64,000 nt of DNA from Lumbricus terrestris (lineage: Eukaryota > Annelida > Clitellata > Crassiclitellata > Lumbricidae). The stretch spans positions 28,031,400 through 28,095,399 of the forward strand of contig OX457041.1 of the NCBI GenBank assembly GCA_949752735.1, given 5' to 3'. Positions 1-12,260 of this stretch are shown piece by piece (position 1 is the stretch's first letter; the number at the start of each line of letters is the position of its first letter). The notes under the pieces were generated by a model that made no database searches, had not been told where the DNA came from, and saw nothing but the letters and a program-made list of their open reading frames with translations. The position numbers were made by a program, and so were the translations under genes.

Positions 1-381
1 AATGAGCGTAATAGGCCTGGATATAATAATTATGGAAATGTCATTGAAGTCGATGAAGCTGAAGCCTGATACTGTAATCGGACATAACACATGTGCAGAT
101 GACCATATAGATAGAAATAATATCTGTTCTTCTGAGTAAACTTGCACGTGATGTAAGGCACGAAAATGTACAAGCCGAACGCATTGTAATCCATTGCATA
201 TAATACTTATCCACTGCAATACATGCACGTGCAGTAAATTTCATGAACAGGATCCATTGACTGTGGGCCTACGCCTACGGCCTCCAAGATCTAGCCTATA
301 ACCTTACTGAATTTCTTCCAATCACGACTCAGATATAATGATAGGCCTACTCGTGATGCAAGTATGAAGTGCACGCGTGCC
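1..381. other. 5' flank of innexin gene 1, part of the duplicated unit
   Basis: No gene is seen. Parts resemble the far-upstream flank of gene 4 (about 51850-52100), for example the stretch containing CTTGCACGTGATGTAA and nearby ATGTGCAGATG. The last 80 bp resemble the proximal promoter of gene 4. The window therefore opens inside a duplicated segment. Confidence 0.5.
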
Positions 382-388
382 TATAAAG
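382..388 (+). promoter_or_regulatory. TATA-like box of innexin gene 1
   Basis: TATAAAG lies 63 bp before the ATG at 445, in a block (about 370-444) that is nearly identical to the block before gene 4 (54880-54953) and similar to those before genes 2 and 3. The fixed spacing in four copies suggests a core promoter with a short 5' UTR of roughly 30 nt. The transcription start itself is inferred. Confidence 0.55.
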
Positions 389-444
389 CACCGAATTACT
401 CCGGTTAACAAGGATTAAGTTAAAGTTACTGGTCATTTGAAGTA

Positions 445-654
445 ATGGATAAACTGTTTACGTTGATTGACGACATACAACATGTCAAAGTGGGCGGCGC
501 AGATAGCTACGCTGACCAACTGAACTGTAAATACACCGTCTTTGTTCTGTCCATCTTCGCCGTAATTGCCACCGCCAGGGTCTACGTCAGCGAACCCATC
601 AGCTGCTACTGTCCAGCGGAAGTCCAGTCCAGTCAAGTGCCATTCATCGAAAAG
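445..654 (+). CDS. Innexin gene 1, exon 1 (residues 1-70)
   Basis: This exon encodes the start of an innexin, a four-pass plasma-membrane protein that forms gap junctions or hemichannels in invertebrates. It holds the short cytoplasmic N-terminus beginning MDKLFTLIDDIQ, membrane segment 1 (about residues 29-49, TVFVLSIFAVIATARVYV) and the first half of extracellular loop 1, including the first loop cysteine C54 in PISCYCPA. The ATG is chosen because all four paralogs share it and its upstream context. The exon ends AAG|GTAGGC, a good donor. The frame is phase 0 and joins exon 2 at 2169 to give a 400-residue protein, a normal innexin length. Reading on past the donor meets a stop at 685-687. 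Exon 1 is closest to that of gene 4 (DSYADQ, FAVIAT, SSQV). Confidence 0.93.
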
Positions 655-848
655 GTAGGCCTGCTGTATTTTTTCGTCTGTGTTTAATCGCTTGATGAAC
701 ACAGCGCAAGTAACCGCCCTACAAAAGCAACAACGACCACCTCTTCCACAACTACTACTGCTAATATTGCTTCTACATGTAGTTACTACCATTAGGCCTA
801 CTACTACTATACTGACGCTTACTGCTGCTGCTGCGGCTGCTCTCCTCC

Positions 849-1292
<444 letters not shown>

Positions 1293-1305
1293 AACAACAA
1301 CTTGT

Positions 1306-2168
1306 GTCCGATGTTAGGCTGTGCGTATGCAGCAGCTCTACGCATGTGGGGTAGGCGTCATACTTATTTCTCATTATATCTAAAAATATAAGTAAAATAG
1401 GATTTTTTAATTTTTTAATTTTTATTGTTTATTTCTTGCACCAGAGAACGAAAATAGAACACGAGTACACGATTGTAGCACATACAAAACAATATCTGAA
1501 GCAATAAATTGCGCATATATGCCTACAACAGCGGTACGCATATTCTATAGGCTAGGCATATCTAAACTCAGATAGAAGACGGATGCTTCCATTAACGGTA
1601 TCCTATTCGTTAACGTGACACTACCCCATCCCCTATTATACTCAGTCGTGGGAACGGATTAAAAACGAGCAGGCGGTTATTTAAAAAAATATGAGAGGGT
1701 AATTTCTGCTTAGATAGGCTATTTTTGTCATTGGAAAAATGTCTTCAACAAAAACATGTACAAAATATGTATTAGACCTATTATAGGCCATAGATGTAAA
1801 AAAAAAAACGATGGAAACGGAATATGTTATAGGCTATTACGATAATTATTATAATCTTCTAGCTGAAATACCCGGCGTTGCACGGAATATTTCGGTTTTT
1901 CGGCCCTCGCCTTTTGACTGCTCTTATAATATATACGGACACCCCTTTTGACTCAACCTAGCGCTCGTGAATAAGCTGGTGCTCTGCGCTTGGCTTTCGA
2001 GTGGCGCTTTAGAAGTTTGGAGATTACCAATACAATAAATTTCGATTACGATTACGTATAAATGTATAGTATTAACAACCACATGAACATGTTATCACAA
2101 CTATTACACAATAGCTATAATATTATATATAATTGTATTTCTGTCTGTTATGTTTCCTGACGATTTAG
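1306..2168 (+). other. Rest of intron of gene 1
   Basis: No gene is seen. The stretch 1560-1720 is paralogous to intron sequence in gene 2 (about 17035-17180) and gene 3 (about 35150-35290). A fragment at 1858-1930 matches the start of the CTAGCTG...ACCCGGCGTTGC repeat family found elsewhere in the window. The intron is only 1.5 kb because it lacks the SINE and DNA elements carried by the other three introns. Confidence 0.6.
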
Positions 2169-3161
2169 GCTTGTTGGACTACGCGTACGTTTTTCCTACC
2201 AAAAGATGTAGAGCTAAATGATGAAACTCGCTCGAAAGCTGCTCAGATCAGCTACTACCAATGGGTAGCGTTGATCTTCTGCCTCCAAGCATTCCTTTTC
2301 TATCTGCCTCGTCCCATCTGGCGTATGCTCAACAAGAAGTCCGGAATCGCAGTCAACATCATCACGGACGCTGCGATTGAGTGCCAGAGACACCGAGATG
2401 ATGAATACGACAAAACGTTGAAGTACATGACCATGCGCTTCGGTCAGTTCCTCTCTGGACTCAGTCGAAAGCGTCAGAACGCGGCATACCGTAACAGCTG
2501 CGGTTGGGGAATGTATGGCAGCTACCTGACGATCGTTTACCTCATCGTTAAGGTCCTATACTTTGCCAACGCCATCGGACAGCTGTTCCTGCTCAATGCC
2601 TTTCTCGACACTGACTTCCATTTATATGGATTTGACGTCTTGAGGCGGATGTTCAGAGGTGAGGAGTGGACAACATCGTCACGATTTCCACGTGTCACCC
2701 TCTGCAACGTGAATATCCTTGCTGTCGGGAACAAGCACAATTACACGGTCCAGTGTGCCCTTCCGATGAATCTCTTCTACGAAATGATGTTCATCTTTCT
2801 CTGGTTCTGGATCGTATTCGTTCTCATCGTCACGTCGATTAGTCTCCTTCAGTGGGTCTTGGCCTCCGTTTTCATCCACTTCCAGAGGAACTACGTCAAA
2901 GACCGCCTGGTTGAACTCGATCGCGTCGCACCAGACCTGGACAACGGAACTCGAAAGTTCGTCCACGAATATCTTCGTCGAGACGGATGCTTCATCATAC
3001 GACTGGTTGCCAAGAACGCCGGGGATCGCATTGCTGGGGATCTGGTCGCTGGACTTTGGGATCAGTACATAGAAAACGAGCAAGGAACTCTCTCTGAGAA
3101 TTGTTCAAAATCGGGTGATACAATCGAGCTGGGTTGTAAGCCTGCACATTTTCGCAAGTAA
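2169..3161 (+). CDS. Innexin gene 1, exon 2 (residues 71-400)
   Basis: The acceptor is CGATTTAG|GCT, and translation opens ACWTTRTFFLP, the usual end of innexin extracellular loop 1, with second cysteine C72. The signature YYQWV is at 99-103. Membrane segment 2 is about 100-120, the cytoplasmic loop about 121-188, segment 3 about 189-214, and segment 4 about 275-298 (MMFIFLWFWIVFVLIV). Loop 2 carries FPRVTLC (C249) and VQCALPMN (C266). The cytoplasmic tail ends PAHFRK, then TAA at 3159-3161. An N-Y-T glycosylation sequon at N261 in loop 2 is unique to this copy. The first ~365 bp downstream of YYQWV differ from gene 2 at only about two positions, whereas loop 2 differs more. The specific innexin orthology cannot be assigned. 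Confidence 0.95.
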   Translation, partial: ACWTTRTFFLPKDVELNDETRSKAAQISYYQWVALIFCLQAFLFYLPRPIWRMLNKKSGIAVNIITDAAIECQRHRDDEYDKTLKYMTMRFGQFLSGLSRKRQNAAYRNSCGWGMYGSYLTIVYLIVKVLYFANAIGQLFLLNAFLDTDFHLYGFDVLRRMFRGEEWTTSSRFPRVTLCNVNILAVGNKHNYTVQCALPMNLFYEMMFIFLWFWIVFVLIVTSISLLQWVLASVFIHFQRNYVKDRLVELDRVAPDLDNGTRKFVHEYLRRDGCFIIRLVAKNAGDRIAGDLVAGLWDQYIENEQGTLSENCSKSGDTIELGCKPAHFRK

Positions 3162-3261
3162 AATCCTTTGCATGGCTGCCATTACTAACCATTGCCACTT
3201 ATAGACTCCATCTAATATGTAGGCATACCAGACTTAGACACAGCCGAATAAGCGCTAAACG

Positions 3262-3430
3262 TGCCACCGTGTGGGGCACATTGGACGGTTGTGTAGTCAA
3301 AGTTCGTTGCCTTGCAGCTGGAGGGTTGCAGGTTTGAATCGACTTCAACCCGCCCTGTATACGACCCTTGGAGCTTTTCCATTACGCAAAGGCTTTCGTT
3401 GCCATTCGATACCGTAAACCATAACACTCT
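3262..3430 (+). mobile_element. Degenerate tRNA-derived SINE
   Basis: An A-box-like GTTGTGTAGTC is followed about 45 bp later by a B-box-like GGTTTGAATCG, in the arrangement of the better SINE copies at 31250 and 50819. It is diverged and lacks the clear 3' tail. It lies about 100 bp after the stop of gene 1. Confidence 0.5.
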
Positions 3431-4457
3431 GGTAAAACGATTATTGTCCCACCATGGCATCAGATGTACTCAGTTGCATTGATTCATTGGTTACTTTGAC
3501 AATCGTAATTCCCAGTGGCATCGTCGTGTTGTGTATCGTGTTTGATTATCGCGCGAAACTAACTTTGGCGATAAACATCTACCCTATATAAATAGGCTCT
3601 CTGTTTTTCCTATAGCCATAGGCCTTAGTCGACGACCTTCGTGACGCCTCTGTCCTTGTAAAATTCATTTTGTTCTCAGACGATACACATAGGTTATTTT
3701 TCATTATTACAGACCGGTTATTGCACGACATGAAGTCTTGAATGTTGAACTCTCAGAAATAGTGAGAGGTTTAAAAGAGAGGCAATAAATTTACCCATAA
3801 TAGACTTATTATGCATAATTCTTGTCCCACAGGAAAAATTCGTCCCCCTCTTCTCAATGATCTAAAATTGATGGAAATTTTATTCGGGAATTTTCTCAGT
3901 TTGATCTATTGGTGTCCAAATAGTCCAGCATTTAGCATGAAGGGATCACATACTTAACAACAAATATAGCATTTTTCACTTGTCTGCAACTCTTCAATTA
4001 CATTCACCATTTGTGCTTGAACTTTTATATTAGTTAAGTTGTATAATTTTTTATAGCTAAGTCTTTTATATTTATTTACTTTTTTATCATAATTATTTAT
4101 TCTGTTGATTGTGCCCTGTTTTGTGCCTAAGTCATTCAGGTTCATTTCGATATGTCTCATTCAATACACTTGTAAATATTACTGTTGAAACATTATGAAT
4201 AAAGAATGACTTGAGTGTTTGACTGAGGAATCTTCTCTAGATAGAGTAAACTGTTTATTTGGAGGAACTATAGCTTAATACTGTAGCTATGTCACAACTA
4301 AATGTAAAGAGATTTTAATACAGAGATCAGCTTCTAGTAACAGATTAATAATAAAGTAGGAGTAAGCCCTACATAGGTCTTAATTTACGGTTAGTTCTCA
4401 TGTATACCCGGTATACGGTATATTATACATGAGAATTAAGTTAGACTATTTAATGCG
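3431..4457. other. 3' flank of gene 1, no gene seen
   Basis: A+T-rich unique-looking DNA. An AATAAA hexamer at 3784-3789, about 620 bp after the stop of gene 1, could be a poly(A) signal, but nothing else supports it. Confidence 0.35.
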
Positions 4458-5918
4458 CCGGTGACGCGGGACATTCTATTCCCCCACAAAGCAATCCGGG
4501 AGATGAATTAATCTATCCCCGGATGGAATACACTGGGTATCGAGTATATAGTGGTAAACCATGCATTCTACATCCTAACGTAGGCCTATAATAATTTTTA
4601 AATGCGTGTAATCGATAAATTTATGATGTAATCAAAATATACAGGGTGGGCCATAAAAAAGACCCCCTAGGTTTTTGCCAATATCTTGGCCAGAGGTAAG
4701 AATTTTGAAATGAAATTTTACAGGCTTAGAGAGAATTCATATTTACACATGATGGCCAGATTTAATCAAAATATTTCAAACACAACAAAAGTTACATCAC
4801 TTTTCGTGAGGCCACCCACCGTTTTTTGACGATTCAAAAACGTGACGCAACAAAAAGTTTAAAAAAAAACAATCAAATTATTCTGGCCAATATCTTGGCC
4901 AAAAGTAAGAATATCGAAATGAAATTTTACAGGCTTAAAGATAATTCATATCTGCACATGGTGGTCTGATTCCAGCAAACTATTTCAAACGGAACAAAAG
5001 TTATACCACTTTTAGGGAGGTCACCCACCGTTTTCTAACGATTCAAAAACGAAACGCAAAAAAAGTAAAAAAAACACGATTTTTTTCTCATCTCAAATAA
5101 TTGGTATCAAATAGCCTTGATATTGCCAGATGATCACTATTATTACTATTTAAAAGAGAAACAGGGTACCAGCGTAGCTGTGCGTCACTGAGAAGTCACT
5201 TATCAAGATGACAATCAAATTGGTAAATAAGGAATCTATCAGATTAATCAACAGGTCCATCAAGAACTTTGCGAAGAGACTCAAAAGAAGTTTTGGCATG
5301 GGTGGTGGGCACATTGAACACAAGTTGTGAAGCACTACCAAGTTCGTTTGACAACAGTTATTTGAGATGAGACTTAATAAAATCGTGTTTTTGTTACTGT
5401 TTATTGCGTTTCGTTTTTGAATCGTCAAAAAACGGTGGGTGGCCTCACTAAAAGTGGTATAACTTTTGTTCTGTTTGAAATATTTTGATAAAATCGGACC
5501 ATGATGTGTAAATATGAATTGTCTTTGAGCCTGTAAAATTTCATTTAGAAATTCTTACTTTTGGTCAAGATATGTGGAAAAACCTAGGGGGTCTTTTTTG
5601 GCCCACCCTGCATGTATAGTGACTCTAATTGTTTTAAGTATCCAAAGCAAAGCTCAAAGTCGCCCACTCAAATTTATTTAATGACTCTAAATGTTCTGTA
5701 GTGTTCTATAGATGCTCAAAGTATTCTAAATGCAAAGCAAATAAAGGTAGCAATAGTATGAATAAACACACCTGTTCAGGACAATGTTCAAAACAAAGCA
5801 TATGGAAGTTAATTTGCAAAAACAAACGCACGCGGAAGTGGTTTTTCAACTTCTTTCCATCTAAGGGAATGCGATTATTAGGGAGGGGGAGGAAAGATTC
5901 TCTACATCGTGGCACCGG
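4458..5918. mobile_element. CCGGTGAC-ended inverted-repeat element, copy 1 (interrupted)
   Basis: The ends CCGGTGACGCG and CGTGGCACCGG are inverted, and the internal sequence (5620-5880) matches copy 2 at 57986-58441 closely, including the TGACTCTAATTGTTTTA stretch. It is interrupted by a mariner-like element at 4642-5610. No coding capacity. The family is not identified. Confidence 0.6.
4642..5610. mobile_element. Mariner-like non-autonomous element A
   Basis: The element runs from CAGGGTGGGCC to GGCCCACCCTG and has a TA on its left side, as in Tc1/mariner elements. Each arm contains long inverted sequence built from a ~200-bp unit (CCAATATCTTGGCC ... GATTCAAAAACG), repeated twice in the left arm. 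The centre (5210-5329) encodes a transposase tail ending GGHIEHKL followed by a stop, resembling the C-termini of IS630/Tc1/mariner transposases. The rest of the transposase is gone. Confidence 0.75.
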
Positions 5919-6199
5919 TCGTTGTGGCCGTCTGAGACAAACGTCGTTCACGTCCCACATTTCTACCAAGACTCATTCTTCAGAAGATGTGATCACCATT
6001 GTCAATAGGGAAAACAATAGAACACTTCATAGTTGGCCGTCCAAAATCTAAATGATGGAACGAAGTGCATGGATAAAATTACCTCGAGTGGAAGACCGTT
6101 CATGCCACTGGCAATAAAACCTGCAATCAGAAGCGAAACGTATGATGCAGCATTCATTTAAGACCATATGCATGAAGGAAGCCTTCACCTAAATAGGCC
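5919..6199. other. Short flank between two DNA elements
   Basis: No gene. The stretch around 6000-6030 (AATAGAACACTTCATAGT) recurs at about 8088-8115 on the far side of the 6200-7692 element, so the region is locally duplicated or repeat-derived. Confidence 0.35.
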
Positions 6200-7692
6200 C
6201 AGGGCCTACTATCCCCCCCTGAGAGGTGGAAGCATTCCCCCCCTAACAGAAACTTTTGTCTATATTGCAAGCGTCGAAGGCGCGAAGCCCATAGCGACTG
6301 GGGGAGCGTCGTGAGGTCCCCCAGCGGGGTCTGGGGCAGAGCCCCAGAAACAACGCATTTTTAGCTGTTGTCATCGACTAAAACGCATGTTTTAGGCTCT
6401 TGTTTGCTAGCTGTTTATGAGCGATAAAGTCATGAAAATTTCACTTTTTTGGATTTACACGCTGTAATTGTACCTTTTAAAGCTGTCATCTTCACAAAAT
6501 TTCAGGGGAATTAATGCTCAGAAACGTGGTTTAGGATATAATAAAATGTCGCCTCCTCATGATTTAATTTTTTTTAAATTTGCACAATATAACATTCTAA
6601 AATATCTCATTATCCATTGGTTAGCAGTGCGTTAAACACTGTAGTAGTCATGTGAAGTTTGAAAAGGTCCAGCATTCAGTAAAATTATAATATCAATTTC
6701 TTTTGGTATATCAAATTGAGTAGTCTACTGTCAGTTGTACAATACTCAGCAACATCCATTTTCTGATCCAGACAGATCCCATGGACATTTCCCAGGACCA
6801 CTCCCCGTAATTTCCTCTCTGGATTCCACCAGAGCGTTTCAATAGGACAATTCTTTCGAACATTTCCCTCAAATGTAGGCTACAAAAGTGTAAGCAATTT
6901 GCATTTGAACAGACTTCAATAGTGCTTTAATGTTTGAGGGAGGAATTTAAAAGCCATTTGCTTTACTTGATTTTGAACTTCAATTGTTGAGCAACCAAGC
7001 TTTTATTGCTTGATTAATGTTTACTTAAACAGACTAAAAATCTTTACTATAAACAAAAGTAGGCTACTAATTTACTGTTGCTTCTTTGCCTCATATCACT
7101 AAAATTCATTCTTAAAATATCGTTCATTTTATTTGAGCAATATTATAAAACCAATGCAGTTTCAGTAGATATAATATACTTTAACAAAATGTTAACAATT
7201 AATGTAATTAGGCCAAATTATGAGTTGTGAGAGCATGCGCCACATACGTGCAGAGGCAAATGTGACTGTAAAGCAAAGGTCATACTAAATGAATATCTAC
7301 CCTTGAGATGGCGGGATGAACGTTCAGGGGGAATTTTCGTGGATGTGCGGGGAGGAGTAGAACAGAGGGAGTCCAGAATGAAATCTCTTATGCCCATCTA
7401 TCATTAGGGGGGATTTTCCTCTGGCACAAGTTGTATCAGGCTACTTACTCCCCTCATGTGGCAAGCCCTGATTGGTGCGAATGTGATGGAAGCGCAAGGA
7501 CAAATTTATGTGAGTGTTAATCAAAAGTCAAATTAAATGAAGATTTACCCTGTGTTATGACGGGATTGTTCGGGGGATTTACCAGGAGGAAGTCCGTGAC
7601 AGATGGACTTTTTCCCAGGGGGGGAACCTTTCCCCCCCTGGCCCAAATTGGAAGCAGTCTGCTTCCATCCCCCCATGGCGTAGTAGGCCCTG
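6200..7692. mobile_element. hAT-like non-autonomous element with AATAGGCC target duplication
   Basis: The inverted termini are CAGGGCCTACTA and TAGTAGGCCCTG. A perfect 8-bp direct repeat AATAGGCC flanks the element (6192-6199 and 7693-7700), as expected for hAT. Subterminal runs of C and G and the stretch with GGGGTCTGGGGCAGAGCCCC (6328-6352) are typical of repeats in marine invertebrates. No open frame for a transposase. Confidence 0.85.
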
Positions 7693-8509
7693 AATAGGCC
7701 TATAGTTGTAAGAAATGTAGGCCTAATTTTAGCCTTGAAATTTCGACATCGCCCAGTTTAGGGAAACAAGTCCAACAAAGCGACCATGAATCTGATCTTT
7801 GAACTCAACCTTTAAAAATAAGCTTATTCACCAGTTGGATCAACTAAAGAAATGACTAGAGTGTGCATATAAAATAGATGAACAAAGGCGGGTTCAAACA
7901 ATCGCTTTCCGAAAGCGCTCAGTCGCCAACTTCCCGCATTGCTGCACAGCGCAATTCGGAGCAAGAGTTTGTGCCTGTTACTAAGCAAAATGAAGTAACT
8001 GTTCATCGACACAATGAATCATCAATCTTCAATGATTAAACACACCGTGCATTTTTCAACCGTTTGCAGCTCGCCATGATTGTCAATAGAGCAAACAATA
8101 GAACACTTCATAGTCGATCTATGAGCTCAAACAGTGCACTGTTTCAGCTAAAATTACCTTTAGGCCTTTGACGATGGCGTCAGCACAACGCGGTCATAGA
8201 CGAACTCATCGCTGGCGACCCTCTGGACATTATTCCTTGCACCAGACGATGCATGACGCTTGCTCTTCCCCCAATTTAACCAGTTATAGCTGAGCGCGCC
8301 GCTGTTACATGTTTAGCGACACTGCCATTTCAAAGTTGATTAGTGTCGCCACGCCATTTAGGTCCCCATAGACGGACCATGCTAGACCGAGATTTTGAAT
8401 ATCCGAAATAGCCACCTTCGGGAAGGCTGCCACCTTTGGGAAGCGAACCGCGGCCCGCACGCTCTCTTTCACAGAGACGCGTACACACGCGCGGCCAGCG
8501 CTCTTACCG
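7693..8509. repeat. Dispersed repeat shared with 46460-46740
   Basis: The stretch 7830-8060 resembles 46460-46690 (GCTTTCCGAAAGCG..., CACAGCG, CATCAATCTTCAATGATTAAA versus a similar order of blocks). No gene is seen, and the short open frames are not conserved between the copies. 8060-8509 is unassigned. Confidence 0.4.
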
Positions 8510-8668
8510 ATGTAGCCAAGCGAGCCAGTCAGAAAAAATAAAAAATAAAAATAAGTGGGATGAGGAGTAGGGGTGAGGCTGGGATGATGTGAGAGTGGGG
8601 AAGTTGGGGATTGGCCGGAAGCAGGGAGAATCCTAAATTTCCCGGGCGACGTTGGGTACCTCAGCTAG
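8510..8668 (-). mobile_element. CTAGCTG...ACCCGGCGTTGC-type repeat, terminal fragment
   Basis: Read on the minus strand it begins CTAGCTGAGGTACCC and continues through GTCGCCCGGGAAATTT into pyrimidine-rich sequence. This is the same start as the copies at 15627, 45508 and 46765. The superfamily is not assigned from sequence alone. Confidence 0.55.
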
Positions 8669-9740
8669 TCGTTCATAAGTGAAAACACACAGTGGCGCAG
8701 TTACAACTTTTCATTTTGGGGGCACTTAAGCCTTGAGAATGCGACTGATGTCGCACAAGCCCATAATGGAGTTGAGGATTTAGGCTCATTTGGTGGCTTC
8801 ATCAACGGTTGGGGGATTAAAGTCCAACGCTAGTTACGTCAAACATAATGTACTTAAATCTATGTGTGAAAATTATCTATTTTTATAATTATAGCCTAAA
8901 CAGATAAAAATCAATGGAATACTTATGAAAGAGTCTGGGAAACCTCAAACTTGTCTACACAGCCTATAGACAAAGCTTCTATGATGGGCTATAAAAATTT
9001 AGAATTTTTTCATTGGACCGGACCTCGTAGGCTAATCGCCTTCTTAGCTGCACGATGGTCTGTTTTTCTGTACAATGGTCTTTAATTAGTACTGCTCTGG
9101 GCTTGCATTATATAATGATGATGGGCTTGAACCTGTTGAACGTTATCCGTGTTTGGTTATATAAATTTTCCACGCACTATTGTCTGGTAACTCAGATTAA
9201 TAATTCCAGTAATTGAATTTGAGAGCGTAATACGCGAAAAAAATCTAAAACGCTCTGACATTGAAAATCATTCGACTCCCCCACTTTCTTGAAGTAGTCT
9301 ACACTGTCTTAACCAGACATCAATTTCAATTACTTACTGTGGTCGTAATCTTATAATGCACATGGCAACAACTGATGGTGGCGTCAAATTAAACGGCCAT
9401 CAAGGTCGAAGTCGGGTCGAAATTTGATTAAGAAAACCGTGGTGTTTAATCTAGTCCACCTTCTTTGTGGAGAGGAATTTAGGTTTCTTAGGGGCGGGGA
9501 AAATAGCCGTTTTGGGAGACAGCAACCTCTCAGCAGACACGTAGGTCTACGGACGACACGCTTCACCGGAAATTTTCCGACGACTTTTTTAGTCTTTCTC
9601 CAACATTTCGTATATATTAAGTTACTTCCCAAAAAAGTGATCATCTTTTTAGTAGACTATTTCAATACTTCGCAGTAGAATTTCTTCACATCTATTAACC
9701 TGTCGAAGTTTTCGGGGAGCGGAATGTTGCATATACACTT
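8669..9740. other. No gene seen
   Basis: A short CAGTGGCGCAGTTAC stretch near 8691 resembles the terminus of the hAT-type families here, without a partner end. The rest is A+T-rich and unassigned. Confidence 0.3.
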
Positions 9741-10317
9741 TTTATGGGGGAAACGCTATGTGTAAACATGTGTACAACACCTCTCGGCTTTTTTCTGGAG
9801 GAATTATCATTCCTGGGGAACTTCCCTCCTCCCAAAGACGTCTGCAAAATGGTTCCAATTGTACCGCTGTCATCCAACTCAAAGACTCTGCATAGGATGC
9901 TAGACGGTTGTACAATTCTGGACGTTCTTCCAGTACAGCGGACATTCATTCCCTGTATAGTAACACAGTGCTGGTCACTCGCCGCCTCTATGCTGACGAC
10001 TCCAAACTTTGTTCATGGTCCTCCCGCTGAGGAGTTTTCTCGTGAGGGAGCGATTGACTCTCTGTCACATGATCTCCACTCATGGATGACGTATTTGTCT
10101 TAACTTGTGTAAGACTCAACTGACCTGGTTTAGAACCAGACGGCAACACCTTCACGTTGACGTCCAACTTCTGGCGTCAATGTACCCTGACATTACATGA
10201 TATTCATTTAGTGTTCTGTGACTTGGATGTCACCCAGAATAGCAACCAGTCGTTTTCCGAGCACCTCTTACATTTGGCGCACTCATGCTACTATCGTGCA
10301 CCTGCATGCATGAGGTG
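9741..10317 (+). pseudogene. CR1/L2-like LINE reverse transcriptase fragment (+), interrupted
   Basis: Across shifting frames the sequence reads LYADDS (the reverse transcriptase ADD box, near 9990), HGPPAEEFSREGAIDSLSHD and HSWM, then SFSEHLLHLAHSCYY. These match in order the minus-strand LINE at 23930-24890 (HGPPADQ, GLIDSLSHDLHSWM). Stops and frameshifts show it is dead. The hAT-like element at 10318 interrupts it. Confidence 0.7.
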
Positions 10318-11558
10318 CAGGGCCGGATTAACAAATGTGGGGGCCCTGTTCAGGAAAACTGTGGGGGTCCCAAAGATTACAAAAGCACGATGAAATGACA
10401 CACAAAATATGTTGAAGGCCAATTCAACGAATCAACATTTGTTTATTATCAATTCATTAGGCCTAATTCTATTTTTACTATATCAGCAGGTCTTTTAATG
10501 TTCTAGTCTTGTGTTAAAGTAGGCTATTCATCTTTTACAGCTTAAGAAATATTATTAAGGTGAATCATGGTCAGACACTTTTTCGAACCAGACCATAGCC
10601 AGTGCACTGCTACATACAAACAGTGCAGAAGCGATTTTATGCCCCAAATAAATTCTTGGCAGAGAAAATTTCTGTCAATCTTGGGACAGGACAACGACCA
10701 TGGCAGGGCAAATGGTTTTTATCAGGGCATTTGATCTGATTTGCCCTGGTGTATCACCGCCACAATAGGCCTACTACAAATTAACATTATATTTCCGTGC
10801 TTTCGTCAATGTTAGACCCTGGCTCAAGCTCCATCCTATCATTGTGAGCTTTTCACCCCGGCTTCTGTCTCTCTGGATGGGCCGCCTTTCACTGCCCTCA
10901 GTTACCCTTGGAGACTTCCTTGCCCTTTTTTGCGTACTGTCACCATGCAGCAAAGAGCATTCCTGAAGGTGGGTCCAGCTATCTGGAATAGCCTCCCTGT
11001 GTGTCTTGTCTCACTTGCAGTCTCTTTCATTCGTCTCAAACGGCTTTTCTTTTTGATCAGGCTTGGGTTGGGAGCGCCTGTGAGCAGACATCTTTATTAG
11101 GCGCTATATAAATTTGCGTGATTGATTGTTTGAATTAGTAAAAACAGAGTTCTTACTGACTCCTAGTGTAGGCCTACACAATAATTATAATGACGCCATT
11201 TCATAATGCATTGCATGACACTTGAGTTCAGATCTTATGTAGTTTTAAGTGTCTATAAATTAGCAATACAACTTATAGGCTCTGACTAACATTTCTGACT
11301 GCTTTCAAGATCAATCTGACTGGTAATGGAAACTCCAATAAGGGCTCCCACACATGTGCAAAATTTGTATATGTCAAAATCAGTAGTTTTCTAATAATTT
11401 TGTTATTTGTTCGGAGATTTAAACTCATTTTTGCTTTTTCATTTTTACAATATTATTAACAAATGATGAAGAATATTCATGGTGGATGTGTGGGGGATTC
11501 CTAAAGTGTGGGGCCCCTGTTCGGCCGAACATGTTGAACATGCCTTAATCGGGCCCTG
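10318..11558. mobile_element. hAT-like element with ATGAGGTG target duplication
   Basis: The ends CAGGGCCGGATTAA and TTAATCGGGCCCTG are inverted, and a perfect 8-bp ATGAGGTG flanks both sides (10310-10317, 11559-11566). It sits inside an older LINE fragment and contains a LINE 3' end of its own (about 10790-11130). No intact transposase. Confidence 0.88.
10790..11135 (+). pseudogene. LINE 3' end nested in the hAT-like element
   Basis: The frame near 10945 reads RAFLKVGPAIWNSLPVCLV, the usual C-terminal block of CR1/L2-type LINE proteins (xxFxxxGPxxWNSLP). It is followed by a tail with GGCGCTATATAAATTTGCG and ATTGATTG. Upstream the frame is broken. Confidence 0.65.
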
Positions 11559-11790
11559 ATGAGGTGCCTGAGAACTATCAGAATCTGCATTCTCTTTCAT
11601 CCTTGCAACATGCATAGTCCATGCTTTCTTCTGCTATCGCATTGCCTAATGCAATTCTCTATTTAATTCTTCGGGGTGACATTATTTTTGTTTCCTCGGT
11701 TCGGGACCTTGGTATCACCTTTGATCAGGATCTCACGTTCACGGAAACATCAATCCAGTTTTTGTCGTGATTACAACTACCGACTGCAGA
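11559..11790 (+). pseudogene. LINE fragment continuing after the hAT-like insertion
   Basis: 11570-11610 continues the LINE (LRTIRICILFHP). 11698-11770 reads VRDLGITFDQDLTFTETSIQ, matching the reverse transcriptase thumb region (VRDLGVTLDxxLSFSxH) of related LINEs, then a stop. Confidence 0.6.
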
Positions 11791-12260
11791 GCAACGACCT
11801 TGTTAATGCGGACCTGTTTACAAGTATACATTTTAGCACGTGCTGATTTCTACTAGGCCTATGTCTTATTGTGAGCCCAGTGCTCTGGAACAGATCAAAA
11901 CTTAGCACAGGCACGCTAGCTGCAGTCGCAGACCTAATAATTTTATGAGTGGCATCTGCAATGTGCATGCATGACGTACCTATTAACTTCGCTCGTGCTG
12001 ATTATCATTAGTCTGGCTACTCTTAAAGGCCTGGACTTTTAGAAAGCTCTCTTCTTGAAGTTGATTGATCTGACTCTAATCTTAAATTTATGCTACATGT
12101 CTTTTGACGATTTATCTGCAACAATCAACGACTGTTTTTGTTTGATTGTTGATCGGGTTGATACATGTGTTACACTATGCAGTTATGTGGACTGTGTAAA
12201 TTGGTAATGACATATCGAGTGACTGCGGGCGTCCCGGAATGTCAGATTCAAAAGTTGACA
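11791..12260. repeat. Duplicated block shared with 32975-33415
   Basis: Blocks such as GCGTCCCGGAATG, CAAAAGTTGACAG and GTGTAAATTGGTA occur in the same order upstream of gene 2 and inside the intron of gene 3 (about 33300-33415). No coding potential. Confidence 0.5.
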
